A stretch of 64,000 bases of DNA from Amborella trichopoda (Eukaryota > Streptophyta > Magnoliopsida > Amborellales > Amborellaceae). The position numbers and the translations under genes are program-made. The notes under the pieces are model-generated. The model worked only from the letters and a program-made list of their open reading frames with translations, ran no database searches and was not told the DNA's origin. The DNA lies in contig NW_006499435.1 in assembly GCF_000471905.2 (NCBI RefSeq), positions 4,981,456-5,045,455 on the forward strand, given 5' to 3'. This document shows positions 24,440 to 37,135 of this stretch, in pieces; within the stretch, counting starts at the first letter, position 1, and each line of letters starts with the position of its first letter.

Positions 24440-25290
24440 TATTCTAGGTCCATTCTCTCTCCTCTCCCTCTCTTTATTATTTTTCTTTTTTTTTCTCTCT
24501 CCTCTTCCTTTATTTGTCTCTCTTCTTCCCTTCTTTCTCTCTCACTCACTCTCTTCTCTCTTCTCTTTCTTTCTTCCATCTCTCTCTTTCCTTGTCCCTC
24601 TGTCTTGCTCGGACCCAGGGTGGGTCCGAGCCTTCACCCACCCCCTTTCTCTTCCTCTTTTTCTCTTTTCCTCTCTCTCACGTTCGAATTCCCGGACTCA
24701 CACCTAGGGCGAGCCCAACTACTCTTTCTCTCACTCTCTCTCCTCTCCCGCTCAAACCACGGACCAGCATCTTAGGCAGGTCTATCCCTACTCTTTATCT
24801 CCCTATTTCTCTCGCACTCTCTCTCCTCTCCCGCTCAGATCACGGACTCGCGCCTTAAGCAGGTCCGTCCCACTCTTTCTCTTAGTCTCCCATCTCCACT
24901 CTCTCTCCCTTCCACCTAGAGCCCAGACCCGCACCATAGGTAGGTCCATCCCTCTCTTTCCCCCTTCTCTCGCCCACTATCTTCCCCCTTGTGCCCGAAA
25001 GCTCATACCCGCACCATAGGTTGGTCCAACTCTTTACTCTCCCATCTCTTCCATTACTCTCTCATTCTCCCCCATCGGAGCTCTGACCCACACCATAGGC
25101 GGGTACACTTAACTTATCCCCCACTCTATCATCCCCCCATAACTCTCTTATTCCCCCAAGTAGCTCGGTCCCACACCATAGGTGGGTTCATCCTTCTCGC
25201 ATCCCACCTTACCCTTTCCTACCCCAAGCAACCCCATAAATAGCATGGACTCACATCATAGGTGGGTCCATCACCCCTTGACTTCATTCA
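24440..25290 (+). repeat. CT-rich tract with degenerate tandem repeat
   Basis: A polypyrimidine region interrupted about every 70-110 bp by variants of ACCCGCACCATAGGTNGGTC (for example near 24612, 24705, 24770, 24850, 24935, 25010, 25090, 25170 and 25250). This is a decayed minisatellite of about nine units embedded in CTCTTTCTC sequence. Confidence 0.6.
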
Positions 25291-26504
25291 TCATTCTTTC
25301 TCTCATTTTAATCATCTAATTCTCTCACTAAGTCGTGTATTGATTTCTTATTCACTTCATTTTACTTCTATTTCATTGTTTCTTCATTCTCTTACTTACT
25401 TATTGTTCTTTCACTTCTTAAGCACTCGATTTGGGGTCTTCTTGAGATAGTGCCCTAAGGTTATAACTCTTGGACTACTACTCTAACCATAAGCTCGTAT
25501 AGTGTAGTCGGGTTATAAGAGACACTGATTCTCTTACACTTGGTCACTCGGGTTGGGGTAATCATGAGTCAGCTTTCTTTAGAGTTCTGACCCTCTCATT
25601 ACTCTAACCTCCAAGTCACACAGTGTTTGGGTTGTGAGAGACTTTCATTTCTCTATCTACCTTTATCTCTCACTTTCTTCTATCCATTGATTACTTATAA
25701 GGGGCCATTTGGTTTAGTAACACAGTTATAGGCTTAGTCCGGTGACTCTACTTTTCAAATTCTCCGAGTACCAAAGCCTCAACCCTAGTGCTTTTCCTTG
25801 TTTTCGGTAATACCTCTTATGAGAGGTTACACCGAGAGGTTGCTCAAATTTCTTTGGGCCATTCATTCACTTCTTTACTTTGTCTTCTTCATCTTCTTCT
25901 CTCCTCTAAACTAAGTTTCATCGACTTGCTCTTATTCTCTTCTTTCTCCTCTCTTTTACTTATTTCTCCTACTACTCTATCCCCAAAACTAGAGCCATTT
26001 ACCTATAAGAAGAACATCAAAGAGGAGTACATTATATTTGGATTTTATTAGCAGTTTTTTTAAGCGAGAGTTCAGATAATGTGTTGAGTTTAGAGAGCGT
26101 ATCGAATTCAAACCGTGCTGCTGGATAACCGGAGGGCTTTTGTTTATTATTCTAAGAGAGTAATAGCTCGGGCTTATCCCACAAACTAAAACTGCAGTGA
26201 GGTAGGTGTTCGAGTCCATCCCTTCATCTAGTTGGATATATATATCCGCACTTGACACATGGGTTGCACACACACTCGTAAGGTCAGGCAGTTGTTCGGG
26301 AGGGGGTCAATTGAACCCGGGTCCTCGAGGGAGCCCAAGCGAGGTAGATCCAGGTCGGGCCAAACCGGTCTATCATCTGGACCACCACAATGAGGGATTT
26401 TCAGATCGCGATTTTATAGGTCCATCATTTGGATCACCACACTCACAAATGTAAAAACAATAAAGCTTTAAAATGATATATATTTTACTTTCTTTTTGTT
26501 TCAT
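25291..26504. other. No gene seen, repeat-like DNA
   Basis: CT-rich sequence fades out by about 25,700. A duplicated phrase with GTCCATCATTTGGACCACCAC-like words occurs at about 26370-26440. Short open frames here are Ser/Leu-rich simple-sequence artefacts. Confidence 0.3.
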
Positions 26505-27640
26505 TTCAGTTAGCCAAAGATTATCAAATCTGCGATGTTTTTGGAGCTCTACTTTATATATCTAAGGTGGAAATTGACTTCTAAGAACATGGTCCATTTT
26601 AAATCCTTAATTCCTTGAAAACTAGGACAGACACATAAGTGGGCCAATTCCCCAATTTGTTTGGAAAACTTAATTCAAATGAAGTTCTATCTTTTGAATT
26701 TCAATGAAATCAATCATGGGCCAATTCCCCATTTTTTTTTGAAAACTTAATTCAAATGAAGTCCTATCTTTTGTATTTCAATGAACTCAAATAAATCAAT
26801 CATGGGCTTACTTTCTTCAAACCATGTATTTGAACCATTTGACCACTCCAATGATACATGGCTCGTGTAATCTACTTGGAGTCGTCATTGAGACCTAGTG
26901 TTAGGGCAGGTTACATGGATCGTGTAATCCACTTGGAGTCCTCATTGAGACCTAGTGTTAGGGCAGGTTAGTTGGGATTCAAAATTTCAAACATTAGACA
27001 TTGTGCTTTGGCCTGGCATCCCCAATCATTGAGACAAGGCTTGAGTCATGGGCCTACTTTTTTCAAACCATGTATTTGAACCCTTCGACCACTTTAATGA
27101 TACATGGCTTATTGTAATCTACTTGAATAGTGTCAGTAGGATTGGAAACCACAACATGATAACTAAATATGGGGTGCTACCACCACGACCCATCCATTTT
27201 TCTATTTTGTATTTTTCTTTGTTATTAGAAAATTATCAAATCTCCAATATTTTTGGAGCTCTAATTTATTCATCTACAGTGGAAATAGACTTATAACGAA
27301 CAAGATCCACATTAGATCCTTAATTCCTTAAAAACTGGGTTGGCCAATTCACCAACTTTGTTTGAAAACTTAAATCAAATGAACTTTCTATTTTTTGGAT
27401 TTCAATTAAATCAATCTAAAGATGGGTCATGGGCCAACTTTCTTCAAACCTTCGACCACTCTAATGAGACAAGGCTCATTGTAATCCACTTGGATTCCTC
27501 ATTGAGATTGAGTGTTAGGCAGGCTGGTTGAGATTCAAACCTTGGATATTGTGCTTTGGCCCCGAATCCCCAATCACTTAGACAAGACCTGGATCATTTG
27601 ATGAATGTGACTAATGGGTCCACATATGGATCTGTGATTT
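26505..27640 (+). repeat. Direct duplication of about 0.5-0.7 kb
   Basis: Blocks ATTATCAAATCTNCNATNTT, TTTTTGGAGCTCTA, GATCCTTAATTCCTT and TCAAACC...TTNGACCACTC... recur in the same order at 26515-27050 and 27232-27600. The first copy also contains two smaller duplications (GGGCCAATTCCCCA at about 26641 and 26719; a block ending CCTAGTGTTAGGGCAGGTTA at about 26890 and 26950). Confidence 0.55.
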
Positions 27641-27713
27641 TATTTTTTTGGAGAAATTTATCAAATTACTCACAATTTATCACTTTACTTGTGTTTTTTT
27701 ATTTAATGAAAAA

Positions 27714-28089
27714 TTGTTTGGCAGGGCTGCAGCGCTATCCAAACAAGTAAAACCTCACCTCATAATTTATTGAAATTTGTAATTCAAGCATTAAAAAACC
27801 TTTATATCAATCAAATTGGCTTAAATATTAGAGTCATAAAAATAAAAAAATGATTTCAAGCTCTAAAAATATTGTATATTGTAATAAATTATTTACATCA
27901 TCCATTTCGCTCTAAAAATATATTTCATTTATCTACAAGATCCTGTACTATTTTTGAGTTTCGAATTTCATTGTCGGTGTTGGAAATTGAGTTTAGAGCC
28001 ATCATGGAGAAAGTGCTTTCTACACGAGGATTCGATGTGAGGGTTTATTTTGTTTTCATAAAATATAGGCCTTATAGAAACATCATCCT
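27714..28089 (+). mobile_element. MITE family Y copy 3
   Basis: Begins TTGTTTGGCAGGGCTGCAG and ends ATAGGCCTTATAGAAACATC. It shares AAGTAAAACCTCACCTCATA, the TTGTAATAAATTATTTACATC core and the right-hand AGTGCTTTCTACACGAGGAT block with other Y copies. Confidence 0.65.
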
Positions 28090-28120
28090 TATTTAATTTC
28101 ATAAAATATTTATAAAATAA

Positions 28121-28507
28121 GGGTACGATTTTTATAGAGCCAATGCTCTAAGAATCAAATTAGAGCCACCTTCAAATAGAGTCGAGAAACGTGATTTCAA
28201 TACTGGAAATCTTTGACTAGCCTTAAAATATATTTTCATATTTAATTACAAAATTTAAAGCTTAAAAAATAGTGTAGATCGAGCAGTTCTATGAAAACTT
28301 GAATAACTTAAATTGCGGTAAAAAAAAACGTTACAAGATGCACTACTTCCAAAACCTGAAGTCCATTTCTTTCTCAAGTCCATGCATCTTGATGTCGAGA
28401 TGATCAATTTGAGGACATTTAAGCATCAAAACAACCTCTTCTAGTGAAATTTTTGAAGTAGGTTCTAATTTGATTGTTTAGAGCCGAAGCTCTATATAAA
28501 CTTTCCC
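28121..28507 (+). mobile_element. MITE family X copy
   Basis: Begins GGGTACGATTTTTATAGAGC and ends TTTAGAGCCGAAGCTCTATA. The internal ATCTTGATGTCGAGATGATC block is near-palindromic. Confidence 0.65.
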
Positions 28508-29341
28508 ATAAAATAAACACATGATGTTGAGTTGGAATAATTGTAAATGGGTAGAACGTCAAGTAGTTAATTTCTTACGGGTATTTTGACAAATTTCCAA
28601 ATTCATATTAATTTTACAGAGTCGTGGTCATGCTCCTATGGAGCACGCTATAAATCTATTGCTTCTGGTAAAATACTTAATTACGAGTATTTCTTTTATG
28701 GGATTGTCTACAAAGAGACCATTTATCTTTTGTACATGAAAGTCACAATCATTATTGTCCTTTCAATAGTAAAATGGGTAGCTGTAAAAGTGTCATTGAA
28801 TTAGATAACAAAGTGCCAAAAAAATATTCTCGGACTTCGTAATTCACCCCAAGCTATCCAATTTGACATCTAAGAATGGGAATGAACGTGACCTCCATGT
28901 ATAAAAGATAATTTGTCTCTTTATAGACAATCCTTTATTTTATTTGATATTTTGGGTTCAACTTCAATAGATGAGTTTTTTTTTTTAAAAAAATGAAGGA
29001 TTTTGTGTTTCTAAACACTCGGATGGCCTCTATTCAATATTTGGCTATTATTTGTTTTTCCGACAATATGGAGCACATATCATTTCGTTTTAGTTTGGTC
29101 TTTGGGTCGAGAAGGTTACGACCCAAAAATTGTGGCTGTATACTCTTTTTTTTTCTAAGAGAATATATGTACATTATGCTCAAATAGAAGCACATAAGTT
29201 TTTTGGTTTAGGAGCATGTAATTATTTTATTAATCTTATTAATGGGGAGAAGTTGTAGATTGTGATAAATATGAGAATGGTAGGATATTATGCCCCTATT
29301 TTATGGGAAGTCTGGGTATCGGAACTTGTGATTTATTCACA

Positions 29342-31590
29342 TGGTATCAAAGTAAGGTTATGTTTTGGTTGATCAGAAACCTGCAATCTTGCACAAATCT
29401 GGTTTTTTTTTTTTCTAGTTTTCTTTTTCTATCTTCTTGCATCGGCCATCTCTCTCTCTCCATCTTCTTGTTTTTGCTATTGAAGTTGTAGGTACTCTTA
29501 TCTCTACATTTTCCGGTGACTCTAACAATTGATTCTCTGCAACCACTATTGCCTCCACATCCTTGTGTTTCTTTTTTTGAATGGAGAAGTGGAACCTTGA
29601 GCCAAGCTCGGTTCAATTGCTAGTTCGGCCCCCTCCTTCTGCAATTGTTGGTTTATTTTGAACAAATTTGCTTCCAAACTTCCAAACCAACGAGTTCTGT
29701 TTTGTTTTTTTTGCAAAATTTGCTTCTTATGGTACAAGTCTCGTTTTGCATCTTCCTCATCTATCTTTCTTCTGCAACCCTAATGCCAAGGCTAAATTTC
29801 TCCATTGAATCGCCACTCTGCGTGCAAACCGTACACTAATTTAATCAATTGATTTACGTGATGGAGGCTTCGCCATTTCTAGATAGCACTTTCTCTGATC
29901 GCCTTTAATAAATGGCCATTAACAAGGATTTATTTATTTTCTGAAAAAAAAAATTTGGTGCCTTCGGACTTGGTTTTTTTGGCTTACGCTTCTTGTTGAT
30001 AAGTTCCTTCTTTCTCTCACAGAAGCCATGAACTCAGTGGTGAAGTAGGAGTTTATAAAACCGGATCCCTATACCATTGGTGATTTAAGTCTCATATATG
30101 TTCCTGTCATTGATCTTAGTAGCAGTGATAGTGAAGCAGATGAGTTTTTTGGTGATTCTAGGACCAAGAGATCAAAATGTTATGGTGAATATAGTCAGAG
30201 GCTTGGAGATGATGATCATGGTATGTTGTAACCTGTTGGTTTTGTGGATCCTGTCCTCCGTCTTACTATTTCTTATGCCGAGCCTATATCTGTTGTGCCT
30301 CCTCTGCCCGGTGCTGTTGTGCTAGGGTCCATGCCAGGGTCCGGTTCTAACCCTTGAACTCAGGGTTGCAAGCAATTTTGGAAGGCAGGGGACTATGAGG
30401 GGAGCCCTGTTTTTGAACTCGAATGTTCTTATTGGTAGCATGGACCATGTTAACGTCCGCCCCGAGTTTATGCATTCCAATGCAACCAGTCATAAGTGAG
30501 CCTTAGGAGCTTTTGTGAAGCTCTTAGACAATGCTCTGGGTGAGGTTTGCAGCTTTATAAGACATATTCCTTGACAAGTTCCAGCAACCTGCAGTGGCTC
30601 AAGTTCTAGATGAGGGAGGGAGAACTTAAAGAGAGGATGGTTGTTGACCCCTTGTTGCTGCCCCGTCAAGATCTCCATTTTCAGCGAGAGAGTTGCTTGT
30701 TCCTCTCCTTGATCCGTCATTGTCCATTGTTTTTATGTAACCTTTTAATTATTTTGTCTGAAACCCTCTTCTAAATTCACTTGTGAAAATAGCATGTGAA
30801 AACGCACCATTGAACCCTGAACCACCACTGAACCTTGAAACGTTGTTGAGTTGTCTTTCGACTCTCTGTCGTGTTGTGTTTCGACTCTTTGTCAAGTCGT
30901 GTTTCTACTCTCCGTCGAGTCGTGTTTCGACTCTTTGATCTGTTTTGGATCTTATTGTTCTCAACTCTGAATCTAAGGTCCAACTGTGCTTGTTGATTTG
31001 TCGCTGTTTTCTATTGGCTATTCCAAGTTCCTCTTGTTTGATGATCAAATTTTTCGATCCCGGTTAATGATCAAGTTTTTCATTACTCGATCATGTATGT
31101 TCCAGAGGCCTATTGATTTGCCATTATACGAGTCGAGATGTCGATTTATGAGGATCGCTAATTTGCAGCTGTTCAAGATTCTTCTGTTTCTGCTTTGTTT
31201 TTAAGGCATGCCTTTAGTTGTCCAAACTCAAGTTGCTCTCTCTTAAATCATATTGAGTTTGAGGGGGAGTGTGGAAATTATAGAAACCTATATCGATTTT
31301 TGGGTACAATATTTTCCCTTTTATGTATACTCATATTAGGAAGGTGGTTCATTACATATTTTCCTTCCTTTTAGGTGTGTATGTGTGCCCATATTAAGAA
31401 GGCGGTTCATTGCATATATTAATTTTTTTAGTAGTATAGCTTTGTAGCTCTATAAATCATATCTTCGATAAGCTCGGAAATATATCTTCTATGGGGGCTT
31501 AAGGTCCAAATATATAGAAATAAAGTTTCTCACATAGACTTCTCGTTTTTGGGAGTCAAGGCTCCTTGCAACCCATGTAATGACATCGTA
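29342..31590 (+). mobile_element. Possible Ty1/copia-like LTR-retroelement fossil (non-coding)
   Basis: TGGTATCAAAGT at 29342 resembles a primer-binding site for initiator tRNA-Met (TGGTATCAGAGC). GAGGGGGAGT at 31261-31270 resembles a copia polypurine tract, directly followed by a TGTGGAAATT-type LTR start with AATAAAG further in (about 31522). The 1.9-kb interior shows no recognisable gag or pol protein, so this would be a broken or non-autonomous copy. A matching 5' LTR was not identified, so both the class and the boundaries are tentative. Confidence 0.35.
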
Positions 31591-31767
31591 AGATCAAGAA
31601 ATGGAAATTAAATTGGAAACTATTTTTATTGTAGACGATATAAGTCACTGGACTTATTTTGCACACAAGTTTCACGATGAGTTTTGACAAAAATTTACAT
31701 TGCACACAGGTGATACAAAAAAAAGCACAAAAAATAGAGAAAATTAGTCAATTTTCAGTGAGCACAG

Positions 31768-32015
31768 GTCGCTCGGCCAGTTGGTAGATAGTGAATCCTG
31801 GTCTTCGACTACTCAATAACAACTTTTGGTTCATTTATTTTTCAAATCAAAGATGTGCAAAATTTCAATTGTACAATTTGTAATCAAGTATATACTCACA
31901 TAAACCTGCAGGTGGATGAGAACATTGGTGACCTCACTTAGATCATCATCATCGTAGCCTTTTTCAAATTAATTGGGGTTGACTACATAAACCTTGGTCC
32001 ACCATTTTGCACTAT
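31768..32015. mobile_element. Possible SINE-like fragment
   Basis: ATCATCATCATCGTAGCC followed by AATTGGGGTTGACTACAT resembles the 3' end of widespread plant tRNA-derived SINEs of Au type. The 5' part (GCTCGGCCAGTTGGTAGA) is only weakly tRNA-like. From memory only. Confidence 0.3.
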
Positions 32016-32154
32016 TAAAGCATATACTATATATTCAATATTCATGATAAGTATTGACAAAATTTTATGTTGGTTGCCTACGTAACACAACCTTTTACCT
32101 GGGCATGAGATGGGTTAAAAAAATATCTGAATTTGCAAATAAACAATCCTCATT

Positions 32155-32290
32155 TTAGGCAGACTTGACAAAGGATAAAAACTATAGAAGGCTCGATAAT
32201 ATGCCATATTCATATAGGTTTTTAGGCAGATTTGACAAAGGATAAAAACTATGGAAGGCTCAATAATATCCCATATTCATATAGGTTAGC
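32155..32290. repeat. Tandem duplication, about 64-bp unit
   Basis: The unit starting AGGCAGACTTGACAAAGGAT and ending CATATTCATATAGG is present twice in a row. A shorter repeat (CCCATATTCATATAGGTTAG) continues into the adjacent hairpin. Confidence 0.8.
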
Positions 32291-32329
32291 ATATAGATAT
32301 GTATCATGTATCCCATATTCATATAGGTT

Positions 32330-32532
32330 AGCATATGGATATGTATCATGTTAATATAGATATATATCAGTATAGATACATATCAATATGGATATCTATT
32401 TGCATGGGTATATATCTATTGATAAGATTAGGTGTCTAGGCATCTCTTGATTATCTATATAGATAAATATCCATATTAATATGTATCTATACTGATATAG
32501 ATCCATACTAACACGACACACATCCATACGCT
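32330..32532. repeat. Large imperfect hairpin (inverted repeat)
   Basis: Left arm about 32330-32418 (AGCATATGGATATG...ATCAGTATAGATACATATCA...) pairs with right arm about 32448-32532, which contains ATATGTATCTATACTGATAT and ends CATCCATACGCT. The arms are about 85 bp with roughly 80-85% pairing and a short loop. The DNA is AT-rich. It could be a foldback MITE or a small-RNA precursor. Confidence 0.7.
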
Positions 32533-32636
32533 ATCAATATATACATACGGCGTTTACTCATAATGTATTCGTTGAAAATATCTTTTATCATCCATCCCTA
32601 GCTTCCAAGAATATCATTACAAAGAGATTGCGCACA

Positions 32637-32680
32637 CACACACAACCAAACACACCCACACAACCAAACACACCCACACC
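32637..32680. repeat. CA-rich simple repeat
   Basis: ACACACACAC followed by repeats of the word AACCAAACACACCCACAC. Confidence 0.8.
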
Positions 32681-34097
32681 ATATGATTATTTTAATACAA
32701 TAAAGTTGGATTTCAAGTTTTTCAGCACTTTGTGCCCTCCATAAATCGGCAGCTGCTCTTCAATTTATATGGGATTTGATTTTTTTTCTCTTTTTTTTTT
32801 GGGTTCAGCGGGGTCTTGGGATGGTATTATTATTATTATTATTATTTTGTAGTTTAGTGGAGTAAAATCTTTTATCGGTAGCAGGCCCACGACCTTGGTC
32901 CTATGACTATGTAAATGGTATGAATTGGATATTATTTATTAATTTATTTTCGAAAGATTCGCAGTATATGATTGGAAATTTGAACATGCTAATTGTTTGC
33001 TTATCAATATTTCTTTTAACTTGCTTAGTAGGATGCGTATTTTAAATTTGCCTATATATATTTGCTTAGTTGTAACTGTATTTCAAATTATTTGCTTAGT
33101 TGTAACTGTATTTCAAGTTACATCTCTCATAGTTGAGACAATGAAGATTTTTTTTTATCGAATTATTTGGAAATAAAGGTATTAGGGTGAGTAAATAAGG
33201 GTTACGATTTACGCAAGCTAAAAATATTTCCTACCCTGTAGGATTATACTATCCATTTATTCCCTCGGGCAAACATAGTGTAAGGATAGCGTTTAGATCT
33301 CAAAATTGGAGGATGTAATCTCTGCAACGATTGACTACGCTCAGTAAAAAGAAGTTCAAGAAAAGTTCTCTATGTACTAGAAAAACTAATGCCTCAAGAT
33401 GGAATAGAGACCGGAATTTTTGAAAGACTAGATTTAAGTGTAACAAAACTCAAAATTCAATTTTTTTTCTTTTGGAAACAATCAACTATTAATTCTTATT
33501 TGGTTCCCAAAATTCTGGACTGAAAAATCATCCTAAATAGGTATTTTGAGTGAGGAAGTAGATGCACAGTATTGCTCATTCGGGAGCATAGTATATGCTG
33601 TCCTTGATTATTTCCATCCATGTGCTAATCTACCAATTTTTTAGGGCCTAATGGGGGTAATGTAAGAATGCCAAAATTGTTATACAGACTCTGATTTAGG
33701 AGCACGGTAACAATTTTATTCATCAGTATTAATTATTAAGTATGAACTATTCTTATTTCTCAATGTAGAGATTCACAAAAATTCAAAATCTTGTTTATCT
33801 ACAAAATGGATTGGGGCAAAGGAAAAATATCAAAATATTTAAATTTATAAATGGACATTGATGAATGGGATTGTATTATGTTGTTACCTTCATCTCTATT
33901 TTAAGTTATTGAGCATAAAAAATAAATAAATAAGTGGAATCTAATATTTGTGCTGGCCCATTTTGCAAGCATTTGGTATAATACTGAATAACAATTGATT
34001 CGACGATTTTCTAGGTTAGGCATCATACATTAATATTTTGGTAACACACAAGTAGTTTGTTGTCAAAATAGAGTGAATTTTCAATATATTCAATCAA

Positions 34098-34494
34098 GGG
34101 TGCAGTTTGCATACGGATGCATCGTAGGTGTAGAGATAAGGTGCACCGTCAAATTTTATCATGATATATAATTTTGATGTAAAATGTTTTTAGGATTATC
34201 TCAAAAATCTAATTTTAGATCTAATTATAAAAATTTAAATTTAAAAAATGGTTAAAATCAAATAGATATATAAATATATGAAAGTGTTGAAAATAATAGA
34301 TAGTGTAGATAATATGTTGCAAAATGCACTATTTATGAGATTTAAAATCTTTTAATTTTTCATAGTCATACATCTCGATGTCGAGATGATCAGTCAAAGG
34401 GTTTTTCAACATTCAAAGTACATTTTTTGATGGACTTTTGAGGTGTATCCGTAGTTCTACATTATAAGATTGCCTCCTTATATAAACTTTTTCA
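34098..34494 (+). mobile_element. MITE family X copy
   Basis: Starts GGTGCAGTTTGCATACGGAT and ends with a CTCCTTATATAAACTTTTTC terminus. It contains the near-palindrome CATCTCGATGTCGAGATG exactly. Confidence 0.65.
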
Positions 34495-34663
34495 ATCAAT
34501 CACGTGGACCCAAGTATCTTCGTTATGAAAATGAATAAATTAAGGGGTATTGGTTTTCGGTGACAGTGTGCAACACATGGTCGGACACCCATAAGACCAT
34601 AGTCAGTTTTTTTTTTTTAATCTATCTATCTAAAAATTTCGGATCATCTTTAACCACCACCAA

Positions 34664-34667
34664 AATC

Positions 34668-34745
<78 letters not shown>
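34664..34745. repeat. (AAT)n microsatellite
   Basis: About 27 uninterrupted trinucleotide units. A degenerate CAA/ACA-rich stretch follows at 34928-35040. Confidence 0.95.
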
Positions 34746-34747
<2 letters not shown>

Positions 34748-35087
34748 TGATGAGGGAAATTTATCAAATTAACTTTAAAGAAATTAATTATTTAAAAATT
34801 CACTTATTTGCAACTTTTCCAAATTGAAGTCAATGTGTTTTTCTATTGTGTATTTCATAATTAAACGAAAAGATGCCGGTAAGACGTTAAGTTATTCACC
34901 TCCGATTGGTATTCTGATCAATTTTCCTAACAAACAACAACAACAACCCTAACAAACAATAACAACGATAACAATAGTAACAACAACCACAATAACAACA
35001 ACAACAATAACAACAACAGTGATGATGATAACAACAACAATTATTATTATTATAACCCAATTTGTGAACCTTTTAGAAAATTTTAAT

Positions 35088-35487
35088 TTGATGCAATTTA
35101 TACAAGGTGTCAAACTTAAACAATCAAAGTAAGACGCACCTCCAAACTTTTTCAGAATATGTTGTTCTACGGCCACAATTTTTTTTGATGAATTGAAAAT
35201 CTATTTCCACCCCTAATTATAAAATTTTAATTTTTTTTTTAGAAAAAAATACAGATTGAGCAAATCTACAAGTATTTGACAATTGTGAAAATTGAATGTC
35301 CAAATAATGGGTTGCAAGATGCACTAGTTTTAAGATTTAAAATCCATTTACTTCTGATATTTATATATTTTGAGGTTAAGATGATTGATTAGAGGGCTTT
35401 TCGCATCAAAATTGTCTTTTAGAGTAGGGTTTGGATGCGCACATTACTTCTGTAGTACATAGCTAACACCTCTTATAAACTTTTTCT
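35088..35487 (+). mobile_element. MITE family X copy
   Basis: Starts GATGCAATTTATACAAGG with AAACAATCAAAGTAAGACGC and ends ACACCTCTTATAAACTTTTT. It contains the family core ACAGATTGAGCAAATCTACA and GGGTTGCAAGATGCACTAG. Confidence 0.6.
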
Positions 35488-36172
35488 AATAGTTTTATCT
35501 CTATATTTTATTTCATTCCAATTCTCGCATACTAACATCTCTAATTTGTTTTTCTTAACTTATCCAGTCTTTGACATTTTACCCAATTTCGACTAATTCC
35601 AAATCATAATCATGTCTTTTTTTTAAGAATTTTTTGAAACTAAATCAAAATAGATAGATAAAAATGTTGAACAGTTCATCTCTTAGGTTTATGCTTTGAT
35701 AAATTGCCCTTTCTTTTTTAAGTTGTGTTGATCCTTTGAAAATTGTTTGGCTTTTGAAAATGAAATTCTTGCTATATATTTTGTTAGTGCTAACTGGAAA
35801 ATTTCTAATTGTTTGGGTATTTATTGTGTGGAGCAAATATAAAGACAGAAAAACAAATAGTACCCTCCCAAAGTGGACTTAATTATATAAAACTACAAAT
35901 ACATGCTTTTGTCTTTTGGAAAATGTTGCTTTCAATGGGCAAACTGAATGAATCCTAAGCTGAAAACTTTAGTAGCTTCCTGTTGCCTCTCTTTTACTAT
36001 TTATTTGTTGACATTTATTCTTTTGAGTTTTATGATAAGGGTTTTAAAGTACCTTTGCCTGGTTGAATTGACTCACACTTGTTCCTTTTTTTTTTTTTTT
36101 TTGGAGAAAAGTGATTTGCTTATTTCCACACCGGAGTTGGTGAAAGTTGAGTCTTGAGACTTGAGTGCTAAA

Positions 36173-36556
36173 GGATGAGGTTTCTATAAGGCCTAGGCTT
36201 TAATCAAAACAAAATAAACCCTCATTTTACATCCTCATCCGAAAAGCACTTTCGACAACAAAAATCTCCATGATGGCTCTAAAATTAATTTCCAATACCG
36301 GTAATGAAATTCAAAACTCAAAAATGGCACGGATCTTCTGGATATATAAACGCTTATTTTTAGGGTGAAATGGATGATATAGAGAATTTGTTATAACATG
36401 TATTTTTAGAGTTTGAAATCGTATTTTTTCTCACAAGCATATTGTTCAAGCAAAGATGATTGATACCAAGTTTTTTAATGCTTGAATTCCAATTTTCGAT
36501 GAGTTATGAGGTGAGGCTTTACTTGTTTTGATAGAGCTGCAGCCCTATCAAACCAT
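36173..36556 (-). mobile_element. MITE family Y copy 4, best-preserved ends
   Basis: Reading minus, it starts GGTTTGATAGGGCTGCAGC (with the palindrome TAGGGCTGCAGCCCTA on plus at the right end) and finishes with AAAGCCTAGGCC then TTATAGAAACCTCATCC. About 384 bp, non-coding. Confidence 0.7.
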
Positions 36557-37135
36557 TTTCCATAAATTAAATACATTTCCTAAATATAATCAAGTCCAAG
36601 ATTTGGAGTGACTCTCTCTATATCCAATAAAATTATGGGTTGCACATACTCAATGAACTTATTTTCTCCCCCCCTAGGCTACTCTTTCTCCCATTGAATG
36701 TTTGGTGGTCCTTTTTTTTATTTTATTATGAATCTCTCTCCCTTAATTTGAATTATATAAGTCATGCTCATGACAAATAAATTTTATGAAACATTGAACA
36801 TAGCTATAATTGAACAGGTGGTCTAACCGGTTGGATCACCAACATCTGTATAGGTTGGTCTAGTCCAAAATAAAAAAAAAATTGATTGAAAACTTATCAA
36901 AATCAACGTTTGATTAATTTTGACCTGTCATATTATTTGATTTTAATCGTTTCAACTAACTAAAATAAAGTTGGACAAATTTTTAATATATTTTATATTC
37001 CTATAATATTATATTTATTCTTCTTTTTTTTTTCCTTATTTTAAAATAAAGTCCATTCAGTGTGACGAGGATTTAGATCAGTTTTTACAAGATTAAGAAA
37101 TTAAAAAAGCCCTCAACCAGGTGGTCAATCCACTC

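Noticed and set aside
24372-24858. Plus-strand Ser/Leu/Phe-rich open frames
   Set aside because: Low-complexity translation of the CT-rich tract, present in several frames at once, with no domain.
31768-31800. A tRNA gene
   Set aside because: Only a weak B-box-like stretch; no cloverleaf could be drawn. Better explained as a SINE-like fragment.
34664-34745. Poly-Asn coding region
   Set aside because: It is an (AAT)n microsatellite without flanking coding signal.
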